64,000 nt of DNA from Janthinobacterium lividum (lineage in GTDB: Bacteria > Pseudomonadota > Gammaproteobacteria > Burkholderiales > Burkholderiaceae_D), in assembly GCF_011601275.1 (NCBI RefSeq), contig NZ_JAAOLY010000003.1, positions 124,001-188,000 of the forward strand. Direction: 5' to 3'. Within the stretch, counting starts at the first letter, position 1, and every line of letters starts with the position of its first letter. Shown here one piece after another: positions 51,656 to 61,079 of this stretch. Below the pieces are notes generated by a model that was given only the letters and a program-made list of their open reading frames with translations, was not told where the DNA came from and did not search any database. The translations under genes and the position numbers were made by a program.

Positions 51656-54261
51656 TGAGCACCAACATGAATACGCTGTACCGCAAACCCCTGCCGGGCA
51701 CAGGGCTGGACTACTTCGACACGCGCGCCGCCGTCGATGCCATCGCCCCCGGCGCCTACGCCACCTTGCCCTACACCTCGCGCGTGCTGGCCGAAAACCT
51801 CGTGCGCCGCTGCGACCCGGCCACCCTGGACGCTTCGCTGGGCCAGTTCATCGAGCGCCGCCGCGACCTCGATTTCCCGTGGTTCCCCGCGCGCGTCGTC
51901 TGCCATGACATCCTGGGCCAGACTGCCCTGGTCGACCTGGCCGGCTTGCGCGACGCCATCGCGGCTCAGGGCGGCGACCCGGCCCTGGTCAACCCGGTGG
52001 TCCCGACGCAACTGGTGGTCGACCATTCGCTGGCCGTCGAATGCGGCGGTTTCGATCCCGACGCCTTCGCCAAGAACCGCGCCATCGAAGACCGTCGCAA
52101 CGAAGACCGTTTCGACTTCATCGACTGGACCAAGAAAGCCTTTAAAAACGTCGACGTGATCCCGCCAGGGAACGGCATCCTGCACCAGATCAACCTCGAG
52201 CGCATGTCGCCCGTGATCCAGGTACAGGACGGCGTGGCCTATCCCGACACCCTGGTCGGCACGGATTCGCACACGCCCATGGTTGACGCGCTGGGCGTGA
52301 TCGCCATTGGCGTGGGTGGCCTGGAAGCGGAAAGCGTGATGCTGGGCCGCGCCTCGTGGATGCGTTTGCCAGACATCATCGGCGTCAAGCTGACGGGTAA
52401 GCCACAGCCGGGCATCACGGCCACGGATACGGTGCTGGCGCTGACGGAATTCCTGCGCAAGCAAAAGGTCGTCTCGTCCTACCTGGAATTCTTCGGCGAG
52501 GGTGCTGCCCACCTGACCCTGGGCGACCGCGCCACGATTTCCAATATGGCGCCGGAATTTGGCGCCACGGCCGCCATGTTCTACATCGACGCGCAAACCA
52601 TCAAGTATCTGAAATTGACGGGCCGCGACGACGAACTGGTAAAACTGGTGGAGCTGTACGCCAAAGAGACGGGCCTGTGGGCCGACAGCTTGGTGGACGC
52701 GCAGTACGAGCGCGTCCTGAACTTCGACCTGTCGTCGGTCGTGCGCAATATCGCCGGGCCATCGAATCCGCACAACCGCGTGCCGACCTCGGAACTGGCG
52801 GCGCGCGGGATATCCGGCGTGGTGGAGAACGAACCGGGCAAGATGCCCGACGGCGCCGTCATCATCGCGGCCATTACCAGCTGCACCAATACGAACAACC
52901 CGCGCAACATGATCGCGGCCGGCCTGATCGCGCGCAATGCGAACCGCCTGGGCCTGACGCGCAAACCGTGGGTGAAATCGTCGCTGGCGCCAGGCTCGAA
53001 AACCGTGGAGCTGTATCTGCAGGAAGCGGGCCTGATGCCGGAGCTCGAAACATTGGGCTTCGGCGTCGTGGCTTTCGCCTGCACCTCGTGCAACGGCATG
53101 TCGGGCGCGCTCGACCCCGTGATCCAGGATGAAGTGGTGTCGCGCGACCTGTACGCCACGGCTGTCCTGTCGGGCAACCGCAACTTCGATGGCCGCATCC
53201 ACCCGTACGCGAAACAGGCTTTCCTCGCCTCGCCGCCACTGGTGGTGGCGTATGCGATCGCCGGCACCATCCGCTTCGATATCGAAAAGGATGTGCTGGG
53301 GATTGATGCGGACGGCAAGCCGATTTTGCTCAAGGATATCTGGCCATCGGACGAGGAAATCGACGCCATCGTCGCTTCCAGCGTCAAGCCGGAGCAGTTC
53401 CGCAAGGTGTACATTCCGATGTTTGCCGCGCAGGCGGACGACGGCATCAAGGTCAGCCCCCTGTACGACTGGCGTCCGCAGACGACATATATCCGCCGTC
53501 CGCCGTACTGGGAAGGCGCGCTGGCTGGCGCGCGCCCATTGAAAGGCATGCGTCCGCTGGCTGTGTTGGGCGACAACATCACCACCGACCATCTGTCGCC
53601 ATCGAACGCCATCATGCTCGATAGCGCGGCTGGCGAATACCTGGCGAAGATGGGCTTGCCCGAAGAAGATTTCAATTCCTACGCCACGCACCGGGGCGAC
53701 CATCTGACAGCGCAGCGCGCCACGTTTGCCAATCCGACCCTGAAAAACGAGATGGTCATCGAGGACGGTAAAGTGAAGGCGGGTTCGCTCACGCGCATCG
53801 AACCGGAAGGCACCATCTCGCGCATGTGGGAAGCCATCGAGGTGTACATGGAGCGCAAGCAGCCATTGATCATCATCGCCGGCGCCGACTATGGCCAGGG
53901 TTCCTCGCGCGACTGGGCCGCCAAGGGCGTGCGCCTGGCCGGCGTGGAAGCCATCGTGGCCGAAGGCTTCGAGCGCATCCACCGCACCAACCTGGTGGGT
54001 ATGGGCGTCTTGCCGCTGGAATTCCTCCCTGGCGTGAACCGCAAGAGCCTGGGTCTCGATGGCAGCGAAACCTATGACGTCGTAGGCGAGCGCACGCCGC
54101 GCTCCACCTTGACCCTCGTCTTCCACCGCAAGAATGGCGAAACGGTCGAAGTGCCCGTCACCTGCCGCCTCGATACGGCGGAAGAGGTGTCGATCTATGA
54201 GGCCGGCGGCGTGCTGCAACGGTTCGCGCAGGATTTCCTCGAGTCGTCCAAGGCGGCGTAA
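51655..54261 (+). CDS. acnD: Fe/S-dependent 2-methylcitrate dehydratase AcnD
   Basis: An 868-residue aconitase-family protein. Iron-sulfur cysteines are at AAITSCTNTNNP and FACTSCNGMSG; the swivelling C-terminal domain has DYGQGSSRDWAAKG and GDNITTDHLSPS. Together with PrpF it replaces PrpD in converting 2-methylcitrate to 2-methylisocitrate. It starts one base inside the prpC stop codon, so translation is coupled. REP-like palindromes follow its stop before prpF. Confidence 0.97.
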   Translation: MSTNMNTLYRKPLPGTGLDYFDTRAAVDAIAPGAYATLPYTSRVLAENLVRRCDPATLDASLGQFIERRRDLDFPWFPARVVCHDILGQTALVDLAGLRDAIAAQGGDPALVNPVVPTQLVVDHSLAVECGGFDPDAFAKNRAIEDRRNEDRFDFIDWTKKAFKNVDVIPPGNGILHQINLERMSPVIQVQDGVAYPDTLVGTDSHTPMVDALGVIAIGVGGLEAESVMLGRASWMRLPDIIGVKLTGKPQPGITATDTVLALTEFLRKQKVVSSYLEFFGEGAAHLTLGDRATISNMAPEFGATAAMFYIDAQTIKYLKLTGRDDELVKLVELYAKETGLWADSLVDAQYERVLNFDLSSVVRNIAGPSNPHNRVPTSELAARGISGVVENEPGKMPDGAVIIAAITSCTNTNNPRNMIAAGLIARNANRLGLTRKPWVKSSLAPGSKTVELYLQEAGLMPELETLGFGVVAFACTSCNGMSGALDPVIQDEVVSRDLYATAVLSGNRNFDGRIHPYAKQAFLASPPLVVAYAIAGTIRFDIEKDVLGIDADGKPILLKDIWPSDEEIDAIVASSVKPEQFRKVYIPMFAAQADDGIKVSPLYDWRPQTTYIRRPPYWEGALAGARPLKGMRPLAVLGDNITTDHLSPSNAIMLDSAAGEYLAKMGLPEEDFNSYATHRGDHLTAQRATFANPTLKNEMVIEDGKVKAGSLTRIEPEGTISRMWEAIEVYMERKQPLIIIAGADYGQGSSRDWAAKGVRLAGVEAIVAEGFERIHRTNLVGMGVLPLEFLPGVNRKSLGLDGSETYDVVGERTPRSTLTLVFHRKNGETVEVPVTCRLDTAEEVSIYEAGGVLQRFAQDFLESSKAA

Positions 54262-54264
54262 CAG

Positions 54265-54364
54265 GTAGGTCGGATTAGCGCAGCGTAATCCGACGTTATT
54301 TGCCAAAAGACGCGCCAACAATGTGTCGGATTACGCGTGGCGATGTCCCGCTAATCCGACCTAC
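54265..54364. repeat. REP-like palindrome pair inside the prp operon
   Basis: Two inverted units: 54265-54294 begins GTAGGTCGGATTAGCGC and 54325-54364 ends GCTAATCCGACCTAC. They are the same family as at 20141-20286. The pair fills the acnD-prpF gap and the second ends 17 bases before the prpF ATG. Confidence 0.88.
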
Positions 54365-54381
54365 CACTTTTCAGGAGTGAC

Positions 54382-55572
54382 ATGACCCACACCCCCCAAA
54401 TCAAAATCCCCGCCACCTACATGCGCGGCGGCACCAGCAAGGGCGTGTTCTTCCGCCTGCAGGATTTGCCCGCCAGCGCCCAGGTGCCCGGTGCGGCGCG
54501 CGATGCCTTGTTGCTGCGCGTGATCGGCAGCCCCGACCCCTACGGCAAGCAGATCGACGGCATGGGCGGCGCCACGTCGAGCACCAGCAAGACGGTGATC
54601 CTGGCGAAAAGCAACAAGCCGGAGCACGACGTCGACTATCTGTTCGGCCAGGTTTCCATCGACAAGCCGTTTGTCGACTGGAGCGGAAACTGCGGCAACC
54701 TGTCGGCCGCCGTCGGCTCGTTTGCCATTGCCAGCGGGCTGGTGGACGCCGCCCGCGTGCCACAGAACGGCATCGCCACGGTGCGCATCTGGCAAGCCAA
54801 TATCGGCAAGACCATCATCGCCCACGTGCCCATGACCAACGGCGAAGTGCAGGAAACGGGCGACTTCGAACTCGATGGCGTGACCTTTCCGGCCGCCGAA
54901 GTGAAGCTGGAATTTCTCGACCCGGCTGCGGAGGAAGAGGGGGGCGGTGGCGCCATGTTCCCGACTGGCAATCTTGTCGATGACCTCGACGTGCCCGGCG
55001 TCGGCGTATTGAAAGTCACCATGATCAACGCCGGCATCCCGACGATTTTTGTCGACGCGGACGCCATCGGCTACACGGGCACGGAACTGCAGGATGCCAT
55101 CAATGGCGACCCGGCCGCGCTGGCCCGTTTCGAAACCATCCGCGCGCATGGCGCGCTGCGCATGGGTTTGATTTCCCACCTCGATGAAGCGGCGAAGCGC
55201 CAGCACACGCCGAAGGTGGCGTTTGTCGCCAGGCCGGTCAGCTACGTTTCGTCCAGCGGGAAAACGGTGGAAGCGGGCGATATCGACCTGCTGGTGCGCG
55301 CCCTCTCCATGGGCAAGCTGCACCACGCCATGATGGGCACGGCCGCTGTCGCCATCGGCACGGCGGCGGCCATTTCCGGCACCCTGGTCAACCTGGCGGC
55401 CGGCGGCGGCCCCCGCAACTCGGTGCGTTTCGGCCACCCGTCCGGCACCCTGGCGGTGGGCGCGGAAGCGGCGCTGGCCGATGGCGTCTGGAGCGTCACC
55501 AAGGCCATCATGAGCCGCAGCGCGCGCGTGCTGATGGAAGGAACGGTGCGCGTTCCCGGCGACGCGTTTTAA
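54382..55572 (+). CDS. prpF: Methylaconitate isomerase PrpF
   Basis: A 396-residue PrpF, a diaminopimelate-epimerase-like fold protein that isomerises the 2-methylaconitate formed by AcnD. Signatures: ATYMRGGTSKGVFFR, DGMGGATSSTSK, VDWSGNCGNLSAAVG and FGHPSGTLAVG. AGGAG four to five bases before the ATG. It is always paired with acnD, as here. Confidence 0.96.
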   Translation: MTHTPQIKIPATYMRGGTSKGVFFRLQDLPASAQVPGAARDALLLRVIGSPDPYGKQIDGMGGATSSTSKTVILAKSNKPEHDVDYLFGQVSIDKPFVDWSGNCGNLSAAVGSFAIASGLVDAARVPQNGIATVRIWQANIGKTIIAHVPMTNGEVQETGDFELDGVTFPAAEVKLEFLDPAAEEEGGGGAMFPTGNLVDDLDVPGVGVLKVTMINAGIPTIFVDADAIGYTGTELQDAINGDPAALARFETIRAHGALRMGLISHLDEAAKRQHTPKVAFVARPVSYVSSSGKTVEAGDIDLLVRALSMGKLHHAMMGTAAVAIGTAAAISGTLVNLAAGGGPRNSVRFGHPSGTLAVGAEAALADGVWSVTKAIMSRSARVLMEGTVRVPGDAF

Positions 55573-55674
55573 TAAGAAATACGCAGCAAGATGGTACACA
55601 GGTGGTGTACATAAAGCGGCGGCCAGGCGAGTTCGCCCAAGCCCGATAGGGATTGCACGCATACCGGAGGAGAC

Positions 55675-57561
55675 ATGAATTTCGCAGCATTTTATCAACG
55701 CTCGATTGACACGCCTGATGCTTTTTGGCGCGAAGAAGCGGAAAAGATCGATTGGCATACGCCGTTTTCGCAAGTGCTCGATTATTCCCGCCCGCCGTTT
55801 GCCAAATGGTTCGTCGGCGGCACCACCAATTTGTGCCACAACGCCGTCGACCGCTGGGTCGACAGCCAGAGCGATGCCGCCGCGCTGATCGCTATTTCCA
55901 CGGAAACGAACACGGAGCGCACTTACAGCTTTCGCGAGCTGCAGCGCGAAGTGGAGCGCTGCGCCGCCATCTTGCTGTCGCTGGGCGTGGCCAGGGGCGA
56001 CCGCGTCCTGATCTATATGCCGATGATCGCCGAGGCTGCGTTTGCCATGCTCGCTTGCGCGCGCATCGGCGCCGTGCATTCCGTGGTGTTCGGCGGTTTT
56101 GCCGCCAACAGCCTGGCCAGCCGCATCGACGATGCACGGCCCAAGCTGGTGTTTTCCGCCGATGCCGGTTCGCGCAATGGCAAGGCAATCGCCTACAAGC
56201 CGCTGCTCGACGAAGCCATCCGCATCGCCGCGCACAAGCCGCAACAGGTGCTGCTGGTCGACCGCCATCTCGTGCCGATGGAGCTGACGGCGGGCCGCGA
56301 CGTCGATTACGCCACCCTGCGCGAGCAGCACCTGGACGCGCAGGTGCCAGTCACCTGGCTTGAGTCGAACGAGCTGTCGTATGTGCTGTACACCTCGGGC
56401 ACGACGGGCAAACCGAAGGGCGTGCAGCGCGACGTGGGCGGCTATGCGGTGGCGCTGGCGTCGTCGATGCAGTACACGTTTTGCGGCAAGCCCGGCGAAA
56501 CCTTCTTTGCCACCTCGGATATAGGCTGGGTGGTGGGCCATTCCTACATCGTGTATGGCCCGCTGATCGCCGGCATGACCACTATTCTGTACGAGGGTTT
56601 GCCCATCTGCCCCGATGCGGGCATCTGGTGGAGCATCGTCGAGAAATACAAGGTCACGCGCATGTTCTCGGCGCCGACGGCCATCCGCGTGCTGCGCAAG
56701 CACCCGGTGGAACTGATGCGCAAATACGACCTGTCGTCATTGAAAGCACTGTACCTGGCGGGTGAACCGCTCGATGAAACCACGTCGCAGTGGATCGCTG
56801 ACGAGCTGAAAGTGGACATCATTGACAATTACTGGCAGACGGAGACAGGCTGGCCTATCCTTTCGGTGGCAAAAGGCGTGGCTGATACGCCGACGCGCCT
56901 GGGCAGCCCCGGCCTGGCCATGTACGGCTACCAGGTCAAGCTGCTCAACGAAGCGACGGGCGAGGAGTGCGGCGCGAACGAGAAGGGCGTGCTGGTGCTG
57001 GAAGGCCCGCTGCCACCGGGCTGCATGCAGACGGTGTACGGTGACGACGCGCGCTTCATCGATACCTACTGGTCCACTTTCAACGACCGGCAAGTGTATT
57101 CCACGTTCGACTGGGGCGTGCGCGATGCGGACGGTTATTACTTCATCCTGGGCCGCACGGACGACGTGATCAACGTGGCCGGCCACCGCCTGGGCACGCG
57201 CGAAATCGAGGAAAGCATCACCAGTCATCCGAACGTATCGGAAGTGGCCGTGGTGGGCGTGGAGGACAAGCTCAAAGGCCAGGTGGCAATGGCTTTCGTG
57301 ATCCTGAAGGACCCGCAAGGCTTCGACAGCGCTGAAGCGAAAGCGGTGCTGGAGTGCGAAGTGATGGCCGTCGTCGACCGCCAGCTGGGCGCCGTGGCGC
57401 GGCCCGCGCGCGTGCTGTTCGTGACGCAGCTGCCGAAGACGCGCTCGGGCAAGCTGCTGCGCCGTTCCATCCAGGCCATCTGCGAAGGACGCAGCCCGGG
57501 CGACCTGACGTCGATGGACGACCCGGCATCGCTGCAGCAGATTCAGGCAGCGCTGGCGTAG
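55675..57561 (+). CDS. prpE: Propionate-CoA ligase
   Basis: A 628-residue acyl-adenylate-forming enzyme making propionyl-CoA. Motifs: YTSGTTGKPKGVQRD (ATP loop), NYWQTETGWP, GRTDDVINVAGHRLGT hinge and PKTRSGKLLRR with the Lys that is acetylated in relatives. The start MNFAAFYQRSI is that of PrpE rather than acetyl-CoA synthetase. GGAGGAG precedes the ATG by three bases. It closes the prp operon, 102 bases after prpF. Confidence 0.95.
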   Translation: MNFAAFYQRSIDTPDAFWREEAEKIDWHTPFSQVLDYSRPPFAKWFVGGTTNLCHNAVDRWVDSQSDAAALIAISTETNTERTYSFRELQREVERCAAILLSLGVARGDRVLIYMPMIAEAAFAMLACARIGAVHSVVFGGFAANSLASRIDDARPKLVFSADAGSRNGKAIAYKPLLDEAIRIAAHKPQQVLLVDRHLVPMELTAGRDVDYATLREQHLDAQVPVTWLESNELSYVLYTSGTTGKPKGVQRDVGGYAVALASSMQYTFCGKPGETFFATSDIGWVVGHSYIVYGPLIAGMTTILYEGLPICPDAGIWWSIVEKYKVTRMFSAPTAIRVLRKHPVELMRKYDLSSLKALYLAGEPLDETTSQWIADELKVDIIDNYWQTETGWPILSVAKGVADTPTRLGSPGLAMYGYQVKLLNEATGEECGANEKGVLVLEGPLPPGCMQTVYGDDARFIDTYWSTFNDRQVYSTFDWGVRDADGYYFILGRTDDVINVAGHRLGTREIEESITSHPNVSEVAVVGVEDKLKGQVAMAFVILKDPQGFDSAEAKAVLECEVMAVVDRQLGAVARPARVLFVTQLPKTRSGKLLRRSIQAICEGRSPGDLTSMDDPASLQQIQAALA

Positions 57562-57579
57562 CGCCATGCTGCGAGCAAG

Positions 57580-57597
57580 GTTTATCAATCGATAAAC
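57580..57597. promoter_or_regulatory. Candidate repressor operator at the module edge
   Basis: GTTTATCAATCGATAAAC: 7-bp arms GTTTATC/GATAAAC around AATC, between prpE and the repressor gene. The core TTTATCAATCG recurs, inverted, in the repressor control region (58390-58399). Confidence 0.5.
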
Positions 57598-57604
57598 TTT
57601 GCTT

Positions 57605-58318
57605 TCAAATCCGGTCGCTTTCCTTGCGTACGACCCTGCCCACGATCAGGCATTCATTACCGCGGCACAGCTTGCGGTGGTATTTGCGCTGGTCCGGGTT
57701 GTCCGACGTCAGCCACCATTCGCCGATATCGCGCGCCATGCGCTTGACCACCGGTTCGCCTTCGTAATTGATGGCAAACACGATGCCGTCAGCCGGCCGG
57801 TTGTCGGCCGTGTTGATGATTACCACGTCGTCCTCGTACAGGGCCGGCTCCATGCTCTCGCCCTTGACCTTGATCGCCACCAGTTTTTCAGGGTGGTAGC
57901 CATTGCGCTCGACCCAGCTGCGCGGCACGCTGATGGTGCTGCCGTCGTGCGTTTCCGGTTCGATGGCAAAACCCGTGATGCCGGCCGACAGCCGCAGTTT
58001 CACCTTGCGGATCGGGTAGAAGCGTTCATCCTCGCCATCTTCCACGACCACGGGCTGCGCACCGGCCAGCGCGCGCGCGGCGATGGCCGCCTGGTCGGGC
58101 GCCGCGCCCTGGTCGAAATACATGCTGTCCAGTTGCAGGTCCGCTTCCAGTTTGCGCGCGATCTTTTCACTGAAGGCGCGCCCTTCTCGGTAGGTGGGCG
58201 AGAGGATTTGCGAGATGCGCGCCTCGCTCCAGCCGCTGACGTCGGAAATTTTCTTGCGCGTGTTGTCGTAGTGCTCGCGGATCAGGGCCAGCAGGCGGTC
58301 GCGTCTGTATTGATACAT
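57605..58318 (-). CDS. CI-like S24 repressor of the tail module
   Basis: A 237-residue phage-type repressor: N-terminal helix-turn-helix (NTRKKISDVSGWSEARISQIL), linker, and a LexA-like S24 domain with the nucleophile in VKGESMEPAL and the catalytic Lys in EPVVKRMA. It should cut itself when RecA is activated, so the module would be SOS-induced, as pyocin PrtR is. Start at ATG 58318, six bases after GGAG; ATG 58324 is an alternative. It is divergent from the module, with operators between. Confidence 0.9.
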   Translation of the reverse strand: MYQYRRDRLLALIREHYDNTRKKISDVSGWSEARISQILSPTYREGRAFSEKIARKLEADLQLDSMYFDQGAAPDQAAIAARALAGAQPVVVEDGEDERFYPIRKVKLRLSAGITGFAIEPETHDGSTISVPRSWVERNGYHPEKLVAIKVKGESMEPALYEDDVVIINTADNRPADGIVFAINYEGEPVVKRMARDIGEWWLTSDNPDQRKYHRKLCRGNECLIVGRVVRKESDRI

Positions 58319-58350
58319 ATTCATCTCCACATTAAACCCGAAATTTACCG

Positions 58351-58400
58351 TTTGATAAATTACCAAATGCTTGACTTTAACATTAGCGATTGATAAAGTC
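58351..58400. promoter_or_regulatory. Divergent control region: operators and rightward promoter
   Basis: Rightward promoter TTGACT (58371-58376), 17 bases, TAAAGT (58394-58399). GACTTTA (58373-58379) and TAAAGTC (58394-58400) form an inverted repeat covering both hexamers, and TTTGATAAATTACCAAA (58351-58367) is a near-perfect palindrome next to it. This is the arrangement of repressor operators. Confidence 0.7.
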
Positions 58401-58467
58401 CAATAGTTGCCTGTCGCAAACGCACTACAGCGTCTGCCGGTTGGCGACACCACGGGAGGTCAGGCAG

Positions 58468-58884
58468 ATGTTGAACAGCAGTCAGCTGGTTGAAAGCAAG
58501 GCGGCGCCACGGCAGGGGCGCCAGTTACAGGGACGCAGCAAGAAGTCGCAGCTGCATATCGCCCGCATCGCGCAGTATATTCGCGAGCAGGGCCAGGCCA
58601 GCGCGGCGCAGTTGTCCGCCTTGCTGGGACTCGATGCGGGCACCATGAGCCGCTATTTGCGCCACATGTGCGGCATGGGGCAGATCCACCTGGCGCAGCG
58701 CCATTGCACGGAGCCGGGACGCCAGCGGCCCGCCCTGTACGCCTTGGGCGAGCAGGACGAGGACGTCGACGGCTGGGCCGAACTGCCGCCGCAAGTTCGC
58801 CGCACGGCCAGCTGGCCACGCGGTGCGGCGCGCCGCGATCCGCTGGTGGCGGCCCTGTTTGGCCCGGCAAGTAACAACGATTAG
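58468..58884 (+). CDS. Winged-helix DNA-binding protein of the tail module
   Basis: A 138-residue protein: a basic N-terminus, a winged helix at about 35-90 (IARIAQYIREQGQASAAQLSALLGL, AGTMSRYLRHMCGMG) and a Pro/Arg-rich tail. GGGAGG precedes the ATG at 58468. It is the first rightward gene after the repressor and could act as a Cro-like or PrtN-like regulator; which is not determinable here. Confidence 0.7.
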   Translation: MLNSSQLVESKAAPRQGRQLQGRSKKSQLHIARIAQYIREQGQASAAQLSALLGLDAGTMSRYLRHMCGMGQIHLAQRHCTEPGRQRPALYALGEQDEDVDGWAELPPQVRRTASWPRGAARRDPLVAALFGPASNND

Positions 58885-58909
58885 TATCAACGAGGAACGA
58901 GGAGAAATC

Positions 58910-59452
58910 ATGGGATTTGCAGAAAAATATATCGCATCGCTGTCGTCGCAGAACCTGCGCGACGATGCCGTCCACCACGACCTGGACGTGATCGCGGCCG
59001 CCGCGCTGGCGGGCGACATGGGCGCCTTGCTGTGCCGCGTCAAATATGCGGACGGCACCGTCAGCCGCCTGTTCGAAGGCAATGCGGGCAACCTGGCGCA
59101 GCTGCTTCGGGCCTGGACGGTGGCCGTGACGCAGAAGGGCCGCGCGCGGCGCTGGGTCAAGGCGAAGACGGCCTGGGACATGCAGGCGGCCAATACCTTG
59201 TACCGCCGCGTGGCCGAAGCGTCGCTCGCGCATTGGCTCGACAGCAAATGCAAGGTGTGCCATGGCACGGGCGTCGTCGCTGCGGTCCAGGCTGGCGCGC
59301 CTGTCGTCTGCAAGGCGTGCCACGGCGCAGGCGAAGCTGCCATCAGCTGCTCCGGCGGCTTCGAGCTCGAACGCATCAAGGACATGGTCAGCGAACTGGA
59401 AGGTATCTTCCAGTCGCACGGCGCCCGCGCCATGCGCCGGCTGGGGCATTGA
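58910..59452 (+). CDS. Zinc-finger protein, candidate Q-like antiterminator
   Basis: A 180-residue protein. The N-terminal 110 residues are helical; a DnaJ-like zinc-binding pair CKVCHGTG and CKACHGAG lies at about 118-150; the last 35 residues are helical. Late antiterminators of the Q82/Q21 type also carry a Cys-x2-Cys-x-Gly-x-Gly zinc motif, and this gene stands immediately before the late genes, so an antiterminator is the best guess from motif and place. GGAG precedes the ATG by six bases. Not proven. Confidence 0.6.
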   Translation: MGFAEKYIASLSSQNLRDDAVHHDLDVIAAAALAGDMGALLCRVKYADGTVSRLFEGNAGNLAQLLRAWTVAVTQKGRARRWVKAKTAWDMQAANTLYRRVAEASLAHWLDSKCKVCHGTGVVAAVQAGAPVVCKACHGAGEAAISCSGGFELERIKDMVSELEGIFQSHGARAMRRLGH

Positions 59453-59799
59453 AAGATTTTTTGCAATATGCCTGGCGATGAAAAAAATCCCCCTACAATA
59501 GAGCCTCGTTCAAGCAGCAACAGTCGGAACAACGACAGCAGCACCGCAGTACAGCAGGACCACATGCTTCCCCACTCGTAATAGGCGCGCTGCTGGCGCG
59601 CCACCGATAGGGGAAATCAGCGCAGCGAACCGCCTTCATGGCCCCCTTCGCCCATCTTCCGTCCGGCATGGCCCCGCGCCATCCGGACGCCAGCCCGCCG
59701 CCTCGCCGCGCGTGGGCTTTTTATTTTCCTGGTTGTTGGCAGTTCCCCCTCAAGACCGCAGATGCGGTCTTTTTTTTCATCCCACGAAAGGTATTACTT
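59453..59799 (+). promoter_or_regulatory. Late leader with stacked hairpins and terminators
   Basis: A 347-base gap with no supported gene. It contains TACAAT (59494-59499, possible -10), a hairpin GGCGCGC/GCGCGCC (59584-59602), a long hairpin GTCCGG..ATGG/CCAT..CCGGAC (59661-59688), AGCCC/GGGCT with a T-rich tail (59692-59728), and a clear terminator GACCGC-AGAT-GCGGTC plus eight T (59754-59777) 22 bases before the tail tube gene. Transcripts need antitermination to cross it. Confidence 0.75.
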
Positions 59800-61005
59800 A
59801 TGGCATCGACAGCAAACGGCATCGACAGCTTGATCGTTATCAGCAAACAGAGCGCCGAAGGCAGCAAGGCCGCCGCCGGCGCCGGCCAGATCTACCCCCG
59901 CGTCACGGCCACCTTCGACACGGAAGCGGACAAATACGCAAGCGCCGAAATCGACGCCAGCCAGCAGCAGGGCGATACACGCCTGGGCAACTTCCGCACC
60001 ACGGGCGCCATCAAGGCCGAAGCGGCGTGCGGCACGTATGCGCCGTTGATGGCTGCGCTGCTGCGCCGCGACTTCACGGCAGGCGGAGTGGCTGCCGCGC
60101 AAACCACCATCGCTGCGGCCGCCTCCGGCCTGACGCGCAGCGCCGGTTCCTGGCTGAGTGAAGGCTTCCGCGCCGGCAGCGTGGTGCGCATCACGGGCAT
60201 GACGGCGCCGGCCGCCGCCAACAACGCGAAGAACTTCTTCGTCACGTCGGTCACGGCCACCAACCTGAATGGCCAGTTCATGGACGGCTCGGCGATGATC
60301 GTCAAGGCGGCCGGCGATTCGGTTGGCGTGGCGGCGGTCGGCAAGCGCAGCTTCACCCCGTTGACCGGTCATACCACCGACTGGTTCACGGCCGAAGTGC
60401 AGGACCCGAAGATCGGCGTGCACCGCAGCTTCGTCGACCAGCTGGTCAGCAAGATGGATATCGCCGTGCAGCCGAACGGCATCACCAGCCTGGACTTCAC
60501 CCTGATGGGCAAGTCGGAAGGCCCGACCACGGCCGTACCGTACTTCCCCACGCCGCTGGCCGCGCCGGGCACGGGCAAATTCTCGGGCGCCACGGCGATG
60601 CTGTCGGTGAACGGCATCCCGTCGCAGATCTGCACCGGCATGTCCGTCTCGCTCGATGGCCAGGTCAAGGTCGACCCCGTGATCGGCTCGAAGTACGCCA
60701 CGGCCGCCTCGCGCGGCAAGGTGATGGGCTCGGGCCAGTTCACGGTGCTGCTGCAGGACGCCACCTACCTCGACTACTTCAAGTCGGAGACGGAAATCCC
60801 GCTGGCCTACGCCATGGCGTCGGGCACGGCGCCGGCAGCCGACGTGCTGGCATTGGCCATGGGCCGCATCAAGATCACCTCGGCCAAGATCGACGACGGC
60901 GAGAAAAACAAGATCGTCACCTGCGCCTTCGACGTCCTGCGCTACAAGGGCGCCGATGCGCAGCATGAAGCGACCACCCTGACCATCCAGGACAGCGCGC
61001 TGTAA
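59800..61005 (+). CDS. Phage-type major tail tube protein
   Basis: A 401-residue structural protein rich in Ala, Ser, Thr and Gly, with the pattern of long siphophage tail tube proteins: SLIVISKQSAEG at the start, a repeated beta domain (PLTGHTTDWFTAEVQDPKIGVHR, KMDIAVQPNGITSLDFTLMG) and an Ig-like C-terminal part (MSVSLDGQVKVDPV, TSAKIDDGEKNKIVTC). It would form the inner or only tube of a flexible tail. AAAGG nine bases before the ATG. It directly follows the leader; no head-completion genes precede it. Confidence 0.82.
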   Translation: MASTANGIDSLIVISKQSAEGSKAAAGAGQIYPRVTATFDTEADKYASAEIDASQQQGDTRLGNFRTTGAIKAEAACGTYAPLMAALLRRDFTAGGVAAAQTTIAAAASGLTRSAGSWLSEGFRAGSVVRITGMTAPAAANNAKNFFVTSVTATNLNGQFMDGSAMIVKAAGDSVGVAAVGKRSFTPLTGHTTDWFTAEVQDPKIGVHRSFVDQLVSKMDIAVQPNGITSLDFTLMGKSEGPTTAVPYFPTPLAAPGTGKFSGATAMLSVNGIPSQICTGMSVSLDGQVKVDPVIGSKYATAASRGKVMGSGQFTVLLQDATYLDYFKSETEIPLAYAMASGTAPAADVLALAMGRIKITSAKIDDGEKNKIVTCAFDVLRYKGADAQHEATTLTIQDSAL

Positions 61006-61025
61006 GCAGCTGGCGTTTGCACCGG

Positions 61026-61055
61026 GGCCGCCTTGATGGCGGCCTTTTTATTTTT
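61026..61055 (+). terminator. Terminator between tail tube and chaperone genes
   Basis: A 7-bp stem GGCCGCC/GGCGGCC with loop TTGAT followed by TTTTTATTTTT, 20 bases after the tail tube stop and 25 before the next ATG. Confidence 0.9.
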
Positions 61056-61079
61056 ACCTTAATCAAGAAAGCAAAATAC

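Noticed and set aside
51604-54321. A 905-residue open frame antisense to acnD
   Set aside because: High-GC third positions keep the opposite frame open; acnD on the other strand has full family motifs and this frame has none.
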